Below are positions 17,897 through 25,586 of a DNA stretch of 64,000 bases, one piece after another. The first letter of the stretch is position 1. Each line of letters opens with the position of its first letter. Source of the DNA: Pseudobythopirellula maris (GTDB lineage Bacteria > Planctomycetota > Planctomycetia > Pirellulales > Lacipirellulaceae); the NCBI RefSeq assembly GCF_007859945.1, contig NZ_SJPQ01000002.1, positions 970,279 to 1,034,278 on the forward strand, written 5' to 3'. A program made the position numbers and the translations under genes. The notes beneath the pieces are model-generated. The model was not told where the DNA came from, made no database searches, and saw only the letters and a list, made by a program, of their open reading frames with translations.

Positions 17897-18718
17897 TCAG
17901 GCCCCCGCCGCCTGGGCGGTGGGTGACCAGCGGATCTCGTTGAACACCCGCGCCATCACCTCCGGCGTCACGCTCGCGGCCCGCGCGCTGGCGCCGGCCA
18001 AGAGGGCGTAGTCCGCCAGCCGCGCCACGTGCCGCGGCTTGCCCTCGGCGAGCAGGTGCAGCCGCCTCAGCGCCGCGTCGGTGAAGACCGGCTCGTAGCG
18101 GCCCGCCTCGACCAGTTGCGTTTGCACCCAGCCGACCGTGTCCTCCTCGGTCCAGGCGGGCAGGTCGACCCGCAGGTCCACCAAGTGCAGCAACAGCTCG
18201 TTGAGCCGCGACAGCGCCGCGGGGCGCAGCGCCACGACGATCGTCCAGCGCGCCTCGGCGGTCTCCTCCAGCCGGGCGAGCCGCGCCAGCATCCGCTCGC
18301 CGTCGGGGCCGAGCTGGTCGGCGTCGTCGACCAAGAGCAGCGTCGAACGCCGCTGCCAGCGGTTCTCGGCCAGGCGGTCTTCCACCCGGCGGAACAGGCG
18401 GGCCGCGTCGTCGGCGCCATCGGCGCCGGCGCCCAGGCCCGTCGCCAATCGCCACAGCAGCTCGCGCGGCGAGAGCCCCAGGCCGTCGACGCGGACCGCC
18501 TCGACCCCTTGGTCGCGTTGCTCGCGCTCGATCGCCGCCAGGGCGACCGACTTGCCCACGCCGCACTCGCCGACCACGGCGCCCAGGCGGCGACGCTGCT
18601 GCACGAGGTAATCGACCCGCGCGGCCGCCTCGTCGAGCGGCTGGCTCGGGTAGGGCTCGTCGACGCCCGGCGTGGTGGAGAAGGGCGAGGCCTCGAGGCC
18701 CCAGTGCTGAAGGTACAT
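17897..18718 (-). CDS. ExeA/GspA-like AAA ATPase
   Basis: A 273-residue single-domain ATPase starting MYLQHWGLEASPFSTTP, the typical opening of ExeA/GspA-like and MSHA-type ATPases. Walker A is GECGVGKS at 50-57, Walker B LLLVDDADQ near 130, with a sensor region VVALRP near 165, and a C-terminal winged-helix-like part (GKPRHVARLADYALL). In other bacteria these proteins accompany type II secretion or transposition (TniB-like) machinery; here there is no peptidoglycan-binding domain at the C-terminus and no secretin gene adjacent. It is convergent with the RmuC-like gene. The frame extends upstream, but the ATG at 18718 fits the family's start. Confidence 0.85.
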   Translation of the reverse strand: MYLQHWGLEASPFSTTPGVDEPYPSQPLDEAAARVDYLVQQRRRLGAVVGECGVGKSVALAAIEREQRDQGVEAVRVDGLGLSPRELLWRLATGLGAGADGADDAARLFRRVEDRLAENRWQRRSTLLLVDDADQLGPDGERMLARLARLEETAEARWTIVVALRPAALSRLNELLLHLVDLRVDLPAWTEEDTVGWVQTQLVEAGRYEPVFTDAALRRLHLLAEGKPRHVARLADYALLAGASARAASVTPEVMARVFNEIRWSPTAQAAGA

Positions 18719-18928
18719 GCGTGTCGCCTGACGGTTCGGTTCGCGGCGCCAGCCCTGCGCAGGACGGGCCCTCTTCGTCATAATCGGCGCCAACCGAACC
18801 CGACTTCACTCGCTGGCGCCGCTGGCGCCCACATTGGTGGGCAACATCGATGTGGGGACGGTGAAAAATTCCAGCGCGCCGGGCGGCATTCGCAGCCAAC
18901 ACGACTTTCAATCCCAACCGGGCCTGCT

Positions 18929-19642
18929 TTGGGCGACCGCTTCTTTATCGACGAGCCGATCACCGGCGCCGAGGCTCTGCTCAGCGGGCCCGAGGCGCAC
19001 CACGCGCTGCACGTGATGCGTCTGAAAGCTGGCGACGGCGTCACGCTGTTCGACGGCTCGGGCGCCGAGTTCTCGGCCGAGGTGACAGCCGTCTCGCGGC
19101 GCGACGTGTCGCTCACGATCACGGGCCGCCAAGAAATCGACCGCGAGTCGCCGGTGCGGCTCACGCTCGGCGTCGCGCTCCCCAAGGGCGACCGCCAGAA
19201 GGTGCTCGTCGAGAAGCTCGTCGAGCTCGGCGCCGCGCGGCTGGTTCCTCTCACGACCGAGCGCAGCGTTGCGCTGCCCAAGGGTTCGGCGATCGAGAAA
19301 CTGCGACGGCTGGTCATCGAAGCCTCGAAGCAGTGCGGGCGCAACCGGCTGATGGAGATCGCCGAGCCGGTGGCGCTCGGCGCTTTCCTCGACGAATCGG
19401 CCGACGCCGAGCGGCTCTTCGCCCACCCGCCTGAAGAGGCCCACGCGGAACGGGGGGGAGCGCCGTGGCCCGCGACCCAACGAGTCGTCGCGATGGTAGG
19501 CCCCGAAGGCGGTTTCTCCGACGCCGAAGCGGCCGCCGCCGTTGAGGCCGGCTGGCGGCCGGTGACGCTCGGCGAACGGATCTTGCGCATCGAAACCGCC
19601 GCGCTCGCCTTGGCGGCCCGCTGCTGCGGAATCCCCCTGTAG
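18929..19642 (+). CDS. rsmE: 16S rRNA (uracil1498-N3)-methyltransferase
   Basis: A 237-residue SPOUT-class methyltransferase that modifies U1498 in the decoding region of 16S rRNA using S-adenosylmethionine. The N-terminal PUA-like part starts GDRFFIDEPI and HALHVMRLKAGD is characteristic. The C-terminal trefoil knot holds both signature stretches, MVGPEGGFSDAE and LGERILRIETAALAL. No ATG or GTG lies near the family start, so the TTG at 18929 is the likely initiator. The last codons (GIPL-stop) fall inside the left arm of an inverted-repeat element, so the stop codon itself (TAG at 19640-19642) is provided by the repeat. Confidence 0.9.
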   Translation: MGDRFFIDEPITGAEALLSGPEAHHALHVMRLKAGDGVTLFDGSGAEFSAEVTAVSRRDVSLTITGRQEIDRESPVRLTLGVALPKGDRQKVLVEKLVELGAARLVPLTTERSVALPKGSAIEKLRRLVIEASKQCGRNRLMEIAEPVALGAFLDESADAERLFAHPPEEAHAERGGAPWPATQRVVAMVGPEGGFSDAEAAAAVEAGWRPVTLGERILRIETAALALAARCCGIPL

Positions 19643-19753
19643 GGACCGCCCACTGTGGCGGTCCGAGCCCCGGCAGGCGAGCGCGCCCCTGGCTGCCCTG
19701 ACAGGTGAACCGGTACCCGGGGCCGGATCGCCACAGAGGGCGATCCCTACAGG
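19636..19753. repeat. Long-arm inverted repeat overlapping the rsmE stop codon
   Basis: Arms 19636-19664 and 19725-19753 match as inverted repeats in 26 of 29 positions (arm consensus CCTGTAGGGAYCGCCC then CTGTGGCG). The 60-base spacer is GC-rich without an ORF. The left arm overlaps the last bases of rsmE and supplies its TAG stop. The remaining 177 bases before the sigma-factor fusion gene (19754-19930) show no gene or clear promoter. This looks like a mobile palindromic element that also could work as a transcription barrier. Confidence 0.7.
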
Positions 19754-19930
19754 GAATGGCTTCACCTGTTGCGGTTCCAATCGAGAATGTGTGTATCAAA
19801 CGCCGCACCAAATCCATGATTCACAGCTTTTTTGCGGTTCGGGGGGCGATTCGGGCACACTAAGGGGGTAGAGACGCGTCTTATCCCCGCTGAAAGATTC
19901 ACCGCCGCCTAAGCTTGAGAGCCGCCGCCG

Positions 19931-22900
19931 ATGGCACCCATCGCCCGCACCACGCGACCAGTCCACGGCCACCCGCCCGCCTGCGGCGCCGAGCCGGCGG
20001 GGCCGCCGCCCATCGCCGCCAGCGACGGCGAGTTGCTCGGCCTGTTCGTCCGCCGCGGCGACGAGAGCGCCTTTGCGATGATCGTCGACCGCCACTCGGG
20101 CCTCGTCTGGCGCGTCTGCCGCGAGGTGCTCATCTGCCCGGCCGACGCCGAAGACGCCTTCCAGGCGACGTTCCTGTTCCTGGCGAAGTACGCCCGCAAC
20201 GTGCGGGCGAGCGACTCGGCCGCCGGCTGGCTGTTCCGCGTCGCCAAACGGACGGCCGTGGCCGCCAAGCAGCGGGCGCGGCTGCGTCGCGAGCAGGGGC
20301 TCGTCAGCGAGCCACTCGGCGAGGCGGAGGAGGCGTTCCCCGATCTCGTGCGGCGCCAGGGCGTCGCGGTGCTGCTCGAGGAGCTCGACAAGCTGCCCGA
20401 AAAATACCGCACGCCGATCGTGCTGCGCTACCTCGAGGGACGCAGCCGCCGCGCGATCGCCGATCAAACCGACACGACCATCGCCACGGTCCAAGGACGA
20501 TTGGCCCGCGGCAAGCGGCTGCTGCGGATGCGGCTCGTGCGGCGGGGCGTTTCGCTCTCGGCCGTGATGGCGGCGGTCGGCTTCTCCGCCAACCGCGCCA
20601 ACGCCGCACCGCCCGCCACGGTGGTGGCCGCCGCCACAACCGACGCGGTGGCGCTCGCCACGGGCGGCTCGCTGGCCGCCTCGGCGGCCGTGCTTTCCCT
20701 TTATCACCACGGAGTCCGCGCGATGTTCATTGCTTCGACCGTCAAGCCTAGCGCCTACGCCACGGCCGCCGTGGCCGCGCTGGCGCTGCTGTTAGCCGCG
20801 CCCCCCTCGGGCGCAGCGGGGCCGGGCGTCGCCGGGCCACAAGGACTGGTGCTCAGCGCGGCAGTCGCCGCCGAGGCGCCGGCCGACGAGAACGCGGCGT
20901 CCACGGTGCAACTGGCGGCGGCGCCCGTCGTTGTCTCCATTAGCGACACGGTGGCTGTTGAGTCGGGCACGTTGGACGTATCTCAGTCGCAGGGCGGCAG
21001 AGGGACCCTGTCGGTGAAGAACGGGACACTCGTCGTATTCGGCGAGAAAGACGAGACGCCGACCACTGAAAACACGACATCAACGCTCCTCGCCGCGGGC
21101 CCCGGTTCAGAGGGCAGCGATGAACATCTCGGCATGCAGGTCGAGGTCGTAGCGGCGCCCGGCGATGCGGTGGTCACCCAGCTCTTCGAAGCCAAAGATG
21201 TCTTGGGCGATATCCCCCTGGAGGATCTTGCCGCTTCGGTCCAGACCATTGTAGGCGCCGAGGAGGGGGAGCCAGAAACAATGGTCGAGGTCCGGCCGTT
21301 CGCCGAGGAGGGCACGTTGGTCGTCTCTGCGTCTAGGGCGGATCAGGCACGCGTGAACACGCTGCTTAATTTGCTGCGGAGGCAAAAAGCGGCGGCGATC
21401 GTTGACGCCTTCACCGAGATCGAGAAACGCGAGCAGATCGAGGTGGCGAAGAATCAGGCCGTGCAGTCCGAGGCCCAACCCGACTCGAAGACGCAGGGAT
21501 TCAACGAGTCCTACGCCGCCGGTCCGTTCAACAATCCCCAGCTGCAAGGGACGAACCCAACTCCGCGGCGTCGCCCTGATCCCGGGAATCAACTTATCGT
21601 TTCTCAACAGCCTGCCCCCAACTGGAATCAACCCGCCGCTCAGCCGCAGCCTGCACGAAACGACCTCGACGCGTCCAAGTCCCCCTTCCCCATCGACGGT
21701 CCTTACGACCAAAGCAAAGACTCGCACGTGCGGCAGCTCCAGACTTTGCTCAACCGTGTGCTGAAGCCCTCGCCTAACCTAGCGGTCGACGGCGATTTCG
21801 GCCCGCTCTCGGAAGCCGCGCTGAAGCGGTTTCAGTTTGCGCGAGGGTTGAATCCGACGGGCGTGGTCGACGACAAGACGAGCGTGGAACTCGTGGCTGC
21901 CCTCGCAACACCTGCGACTACGCAATCTAAGGCCTTCACTCCCCCCATCCCCCCTCAGAGCCCTCGGTCCGAGTGGCGCACCACAGGTGGGGCCTGGGCC
22001 AACGGCCCGTTCGACCACGGCAACGCGTCGCACGTGCGTAGCCTCCAATCGCTGCTCAACCGCGAGCTCGATCCCTCGCACGGCCTGGCGGTCGACGGCG
22101 ACTTCGGCCCGAAGAGCGAGGCGGCGCTCAAGGCGTTCCAGCGGCAGCGGGGCGTCAAACCGACGGGCATCGTCGACGACGCCACGTTCACCGCGCTGTT
22201 TGATACAGGGGGCCTCTTCGAACCCGCCGGCGCCGACGGGGCCCAGCCAGCCCAATCGCCGACACCACAACCACTTGCCAACGAAGTGCAAGGGGCGCTG
22301 ATCCCCGGGCCCATGGCGCCGACCGCTCCCGCCGCCACACCGCTCGCCCCGGGCGACAATCTCGACCTGTCGGTTTGGAGCCCCGCCAACCCCAACAATA
22401 TGATTGTTGGCAAATTCGGGATCGGGCACAAAGGCGAATTCAATTTTGCCGCATTCTTCGCTAAGGACAATCCAGAGAGTCTCACCAGCCGGTTAGGCGT
22501 GCTCCCCGGGATCGCCGGGATGAGCCTAGCCGAGGCGCAGCAGGCGATCCTTGCCCGCGTGCGCAAGGTGACCGGCGACCCCGAGGTGCGCGTGCGGGTG
22601 ATGCACGACCGGTTTGGCGTGGCGGGGGGCGAGGGCCCCACCGCGGCCGACAGCGCAGCCGCAGGCGTGCAGGCCACAGAACAGAACCAGCAAGCCGCCT
22701 CGCCCTACGAGCGACCGAGCACGGTGATGGGCCTGTACACGCCACCCGCCGCTCCGACACTCGCTCCGGGCGACCGTATCTCGTTCCAGATGCGCAAGCA
22801 GAGCGACCACTCGATCCTCCTGAGCGGCAGCCTCCCCGTCTCGCCCGAAGGGACCATCGATTTGGGCAAAGCATTCGGAAAGCTGGCCGTGGCGGAGCTG

Positions 22901-23893
22901 TCCCTTGAAGAGGCGGGCGAGCGGTTCCGTGAGCACTTCGAGGCGTCTCTGTCGGAGACGCCCGTCGAGGTCCGCCTGCAACGCGACACGACGACGAGCA
23001 TCGGCGGCGGCCAGCAAAACTCGCTCGGCCTGCTCTCCGGCCCGCTCGTCAGCGGTCCGTCCCCGGCGGCTTCGCCGCCAGAGAAGATGCTGCTCGTCCG
23101 CCAGAAGGAGATTCTCCAAGAGAAACTCCGTGAGCTCGAGCAACTCAACGGGCCCAACAACAACTACCCCTACGCCAACCTCGCCACCCCCAACAACCCC
23201 AACAACTCGGTTGGGGGAGCAGGGGGATACGTACCAGGGGGATACGGACTTGATAGAAAGAGTCCCGTCTACATCGCCCAGCAAAAATTGCGCGAGGCGA
23301 TCCGCAAGATCGACCACCGCCTAGCGGAGCTGATCATTGAGGAGGCCCGCGCCGCGCTGGGCGGTGGTAAAGATTTGGACTTGCCAGACGCCCCCGCCGA
23401 GCCGGCGTCCTCCGATAGCGGGTCGACGCCCGAACGGGAACCGAGTCGTGGCCTTAGCGCAGACGATCCCGAAACGATCACCTTCCGCCGCAAGCCGATG
23501 GTCGCCCAATACTATTGGAATCAAGTCCATGCTGAACGTGGGTGGGCCGTCGAGGCGTCTCTGAATATAGGCGACAAGGCCCCGGTCCCCGTAGACCCGC
23601 GAAAGAAGTACCGACCGTTGCTGGTGCTCACCGGCGGCGACAGGAACGAGCTGCGGTTCGAAGTCGAGGACCCCCTGGCCGAGGGCGAGCCGCTGCGCTT
23701 CACGGCGCCACACCAGCGGGCGGAGGAGATCCGGTTGCGAGGCCAAATCATTGAGGTCTTTTACGGCGGCTACAACACGCTCGACAAAAGCGACGGGACC
23801 TCGGCCGCTCGTGTGCTGATCCAGCCAGCGCCTGAGAAGAATCCTCAACCAGCTGTCGGGACAGCCGAAGGGGCGCAAGCCACGCCCGACTAA
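19931..23893 (+). CDS. ECF sigma factor fused to peptidoglycan-binding and polysaccharide-export-like domains
   Basis: A 1320-residue fusion in one uninterrupted frame. Residues 40-105 are sigma region 2 (ESAFAMIVDRHSGLVWRV, AEDAFQATFLFL) and about 155-205 sigma region 4 (LPEKYRTPIVLRYLEG, then HTH). An Ala-rich hydrophobic segment at about 275-292 would cross the membrane. The outer part holds two peptidoglycan_binding_1-like domains (about 590-656 and 692-758; both have LAVDGDFGP and RG..PTG(V/I)VDD), then two Poly_export/Wza-like modules (about 805-890 and 944-1020; both open LAPGD), a coiled coil near 1050 and a C-terminal beta-rich domain. ECF factors with large extracytoplasmic extensions are known in planctomycetes; this domain set I have not seen described. 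It is probably a one-component envelope sensor. No anti-sigma gene is adjacent. Confidence 0.85.
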   Translation: MAPIARTTRPVHGHPPACGAEPAGPPPIAASDGELLGLFVRRGDESAFAMIVDRHSGLVWRVCREVLICPADAEDAFQATFLFLAKYARNVRASDSAAGWLFRVAKRTAVAAKQRARLRREQGLVSEPLGEAEEAFPDLVRRQGVAVLLEELDKLPEKYRTPIVLRYLEGRSRRAIADQTDTTIATVQGRLARGKRLLRMRLVRRGVSLSAVMAAVGFSANRANAAPPATVVAAATTDAVALATGGSLAASAAVLSLYHHGVRAMFIASTVKPSAYATAAVAALALLLAAPPSGAAGPGVAGPQGLVLSAAVAAEAPADENAASTVQLAAAPVVVSISDTVAVESGTLDVSQSQGGRGTLSVKNGTLVVFGEKDETPTTENTTSTLLAAGPGSEGSDEHLGMQVEVVAAPGDAVVTQLFEAKDVLGDIPLEDLAASVQTIVGAEEGEPETMVEVRPFAEEGTLVVSASRADQARVNTLLNLLRRQKAAAIVDAFTEIEKREQIEVAKNQAVQSEAQPDSKTQGFNESYAAGPFNNPQLQGTNPTPRRRPDPGNQLIVSQQPAPNWNQPAAQPQPARNDLDASKSPFPIDGPYDQSKDSHVRQLQTLLNRVLKPSPNLAVDGDFGPLSEAALKRFQFARGLNPTGVVDDKTSVELVAALATPATTQSKAFTPPIPPQSPRSEWRTTGGAWANGPFDHGNASHVRSLQSLLNRELDPSHGLAVDGDFGPKSEAALKAFQRQRGVKPTGIVDDATFTALFDTGGLFEPAGADGAQPAQSPTPQPLANEVQGALIPGPMAPTAPAATPLAPGDNLDLSVWSPANPNNMIVGKFGIGHKGEFNFAAFFAKDNPESLTSRLGVLPGIAGMSLAEAQQAILARVRKVTGDPEVRVRVMHDRFGVAGGEGPTAADSAAAGVQATEQNQQAASPYERPSTVMGLYTPPAAPTLAPGDRISFQMRKQSDHSILLSGSLPVSPEGTIDLGKAFGKLAVAELSLEEAGERFREHFEASLSETPVEVRLQRDTTTSIGGGQQNSLGLLSGPLVSGPSPAASPPEKMLLVRQKEILQEKLRELEQLNGPNNNYPYANLATPNNPNNSVGGAGGYVPGGYGLDRKSPVYIAQQKLREAIRKIDHRLAELIIEEARAALGGGKDLDLPDAPAEPASSDSGSTPEREPSRGLSADDPETITFRRKPMVAQYYWNQVHAERGWAVEASLNIGDKAPVPVDPRKKYRPLLVLTGGDRNELRFEVEDPLAEGEPLRFTAPHQRAEEIRLRGQIIEVFYGGYNTLDKSDGTSAARVLIQPAPEKNPQPAVGTAEGAQATPD

Positions 23894-23950
23894 ATCGACG
23901 CGAGCGAGATCGTGGCATCGGACGGCTGAAATGAAGTCAATTCAGCCGAT

Positions 23951-23979
23951 TTGCCCTGGCGCCGACCGCGGGGTACAAT
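23951..23979 (+). promoter_or_regulatory. Predicted sigma-70-type promoter of the vapBC-type module
   Basis: A -35 hexamer TTGCCC (23951-23956) and a -10 hexamer TACAAT (23974-23979) are separated by exactly 17 bases, starting about 46 bases before the GTG of the antitoxin gene. The last base of the -10 belongs to a palindrome, which suggests autorepression by the antitoxin complex. Confidence 0.65.
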
Positions 23980-24002
23980 GCAATTGCAGAAACAATGCAT
24001 TG
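23979..24002. promoter_or_regulatory. Palindromic operator candidate for the antitoxin
   Basis: Two perfect 10-base palindromes, TGCAATTGCA (23979-23988) and CAATGCATTG (23993-24002), lie 14 bases apart centre to centre, directly on and after the -10 hexamer. They are also part of a near direct repeat, ACAATGCA(A)TTGC. AbrB/MazE-fold antitoxins typically bind such sites and repress their own operon; binding here is inferred. Confidence 0.55.
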
Positions 24003-24024
24003 CTAATCCCCAAGGAGCGGCCCT

Positions 24025-24267
24025 GTGCTGCGCTCCACGCTCACCGACCGTTGGCAGACGACCATCCCCGCCGCCGTGCGCAAAGCGCTCGGCCTGAAGC
24101 CGCGGCAGCGGCTCGTCTACGAGCTGCGCGACGGCGGCGTGCTCATCCGGCCCGAGAGCGAGACGCTCTTGGACCTGGAGGGGTCGCTCCGCTCCGACAC
24201 GCCCCCCGCGACCAAAGCGCAGGAGCGGGCCGCGGCCCGGGCGGCCCGGGCCGGGCGGCACACGTGA
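24025..24267 (+). CDS. AbrB/SpoVT-fold antitoxin (VapB-type)
   Basis: An 80-residue protein with an N-terminal swapped-hairpin DNA-binding domain (STLTDRWQTTIPAAVRKALGLKP, shown by the T-IP..VR..LGL pattern) and a C-terminal tail rich in Ala/Arg that would wrap the toxin. The start is GTG at 24025, supported by AAGGAG at 24012-24017, seven bases upstream. It overlaps the PIN-domain gene by four bases (GTGA), the classic arrangement of translationally coupled toxin-antitoxin pairs. It neutralises the toxin and probably represses its own promoter through the palindromes upstream. Confidence 0.88.
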   Translation: MLRSTLTDRWQTTIPAAVRKALGLKPRQRLVYELRDGGVLIRPESETLLDLEGSLRSDTPPATKAQERAAARAARAGRHT

Positions 24268-24671
24268 AGCGGTACCTGCTCGACACGAACGTGCTGCTGC
24301 GGTTCCTGCTGGCCGACCACCCCCGCCTGACGCCTAAAGCGCGGCGGCTCTTCGAGCGGGCCCAGGCGGGCGAGTGCCGGCTCGTGCTCACCGATGTCGC
24401 GCTGGCCGAGGCGGTGTGGGTGCTCGAGTCGCACTACCGCGTGGGACGTAAAGCAATCACCGAGACGCTCGGCTCACTCATCGGCAAGCCGGGAGTCGCC
24501 TGCCCCCACCAGGCGGTGCTGACCGACGCCCTGCAACGCTACGGCGAGAAGAAGTGCGACTTCTACGACTGCTACTTGGCCGCCATGGCGGCCGATTCCG
24601 GTGACGCGGTCGCGTCGTTCGACCGCGACTTGCGCAAATTCGACGACGTTGAACTTTGGGACGGAACGTAG
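24264..24671 (+). CDS. PIN-domain ribonuclease toxin (VapC-type)
   Basis: A 135-residue PIN-domain protein. The metal-binding acidic residues expected of an active VapC are all seen: D7 (LLDTNVLLR), E49 (LAEAVWVLE), D99/D102 (CDFYDCYLAA) and D120/D122 (SFDRDLR). VapC toxins cut tRNA or rRNA and stop growth when freed from the antitoxin. The start is GTG at 24264, inside the stop of the antitoxin gene. In the frame there is an earlier open stretch, but it reads the antitoxin out of phase. It forms a complete module with the antitoxin; the RNA target is unknown. Confidence 0.9.
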   Translation: MKRYLLDTNVLLRFLLADHPRLTPKARRLFERAQAGECRLVLTDVALAEAVWVLESHYRVGRKAITETLGSLIGKPGVACPHQAVLTDALQRYGEKKCDFYDCYLAAMAADSGDAVASFDRDLRKFDDVELWDGT

Positions 24672-24978
24672 CTTGTGGGACAGAAAATAGCGTCGTTCAG
24701 CAAAATCAGCCGCAACGCGTTAGCGGGCCACTTTATTGTGCTAACGAAGCCGCTAGCACGCGTTCCCAAATTAAAATGCGGGTTGCCACCAGGATTCCCC
24801 TCCTTCTCTTTAGGAGGTGAATCAACGGCTGCAACAATGGAATCGGGATTCGACTTCCCCCCGCGTCTGATTGGCGGGGCGCGGAGGCAAATGCCTGGCC
24901 GTTTTGTGTTCGAGCTCGGTACAATCCGGGGGTCTGTTTCGCCGCCTTTCCACCCCTCCCTCGATTCGCCCCCCCGCC
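24672..24978. other. Intergenic stretch after the toxin gene
   Basis: There are 307 bases, less GC-rich than the flanking genes. It contains a short hairpin with AGGAGG-type arms (about 24800-24820), an isolated TACAAT hexamer near 24920 without a good -35 partner, and no ORF I can support. The FmdB-like gene downstream must have its promoter here, but I cannot place it. Confidence 0.35.
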
Positions 24979-25221
24979 ATGCCCCTCTACGAATACCTCT
25001 GCCGCGACTGCGAGCGGCAATCCGAGCTGTTGGTGAGTTCTGACGGAACGGTCGACGGCGGCCAGCAGCCCGCCTGCCCCGAGTGCGGCGGTCAGAAGCT
25101 GATGAAGCTGCTCAGCGTGCCCGCGGCCCCCGCCGCTTCGGGCGCCGAAGGCGGCCCGGGTCCCCAGTCGGGCGGCGGACACGGGTGCGGATCGGGCTGC
25201 GGTTGCTTCCCTGGGAGCTGA
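24979..25221 (+). CDS. FmdB-family zinc-ribbon protein
   Basis: An 80-residue protein with the FmdB/CxxC_CxxC regulatory-protein zinc ribbon: the start MPLYEYLCRDCERQ and the second knuckle PACPECGGQKLMKLLS give four zinc cysteines. The C-terminus is a Gly/Cys/Pro-rich tail (GGGHGCGSGCGCFPGS), common in this family. FmdB was first noted with amide-induced genes, but its role is unknown in most bacteria. The start ATG at 24979 gives the family's normal length; the frame further upstream does not match. Confidence 0.9.
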   Translation: MPLYEYLCRDCERQSELLVSSDGTVDGGQQPACPECGGQKLMKLLSVPAAPAASGAEGGPGPQSGGGHGCGSGCGCFPGS

Positions 25222-25343
25222 ATTTGGGCGCGCCCCGCTGCGTCTGACCGCAGCTGAGCGTTTCAGCGGCGGCCCTAGGCCCGCCAGGCGTCACAATCGG
25301 CCCCAAGCCGTTGCCGCCTCTTATCTTACGCAGGCTCCGTAAA

Positions 25344-25373
25344 TTGACATCGTTTTTGGGGCCTGTTTATACT
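25344..25373 (+). promoter_or_regulatory. Strong predicted sigma-70-type promoter
   Basis: A perfect -35 TTGACA (25344-25349), an 18-base spacer and a -10 TATACT (25368-25373). It lies in the 365-base gap between the FmdB-like gene and the coiled-coil membrane protein gene at 25587, so transcription should begin near 25380 and leave a leader of about 205 bases. No riboswitch-like structure was recognised in that leader. It is one of the best consensus promoters in the window. Confidence 0.75.
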
Positions 25374-25586
25374 GCGTAGACGCCCCGCAGCCGGTCGAGT
25401 CGGCAGCGGTCCCCACCTTGGGCCGGTTCCTCTCGGGATCGACGCTGTCGGGGCGCAGGAACGAGAACACCCCCCAGCGTGTCCGAAGCAGCGCGACCTA
25501 GGCCCACCTCCGCCCCGTAAAGCGGGGAAGGAAGAACCGCCTAAGCCGCCCGCTGGGACCACCCTTCGACAGGGAATGAAAGCACG

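Noticed and set aside
19931-20722. Sigma domain as a separate short gene ending before M265
   Set aside because: No stop codon separates it from the C-terminal part, so two genes are not supported by this sequence.
24837-25043. Short ORF beginning MESGFDF with an AGGAGG upstream
   Set aside because: It runs into the FmdB-like gene in another frame; the SD distance is too long and the sequence has no recognisable features.
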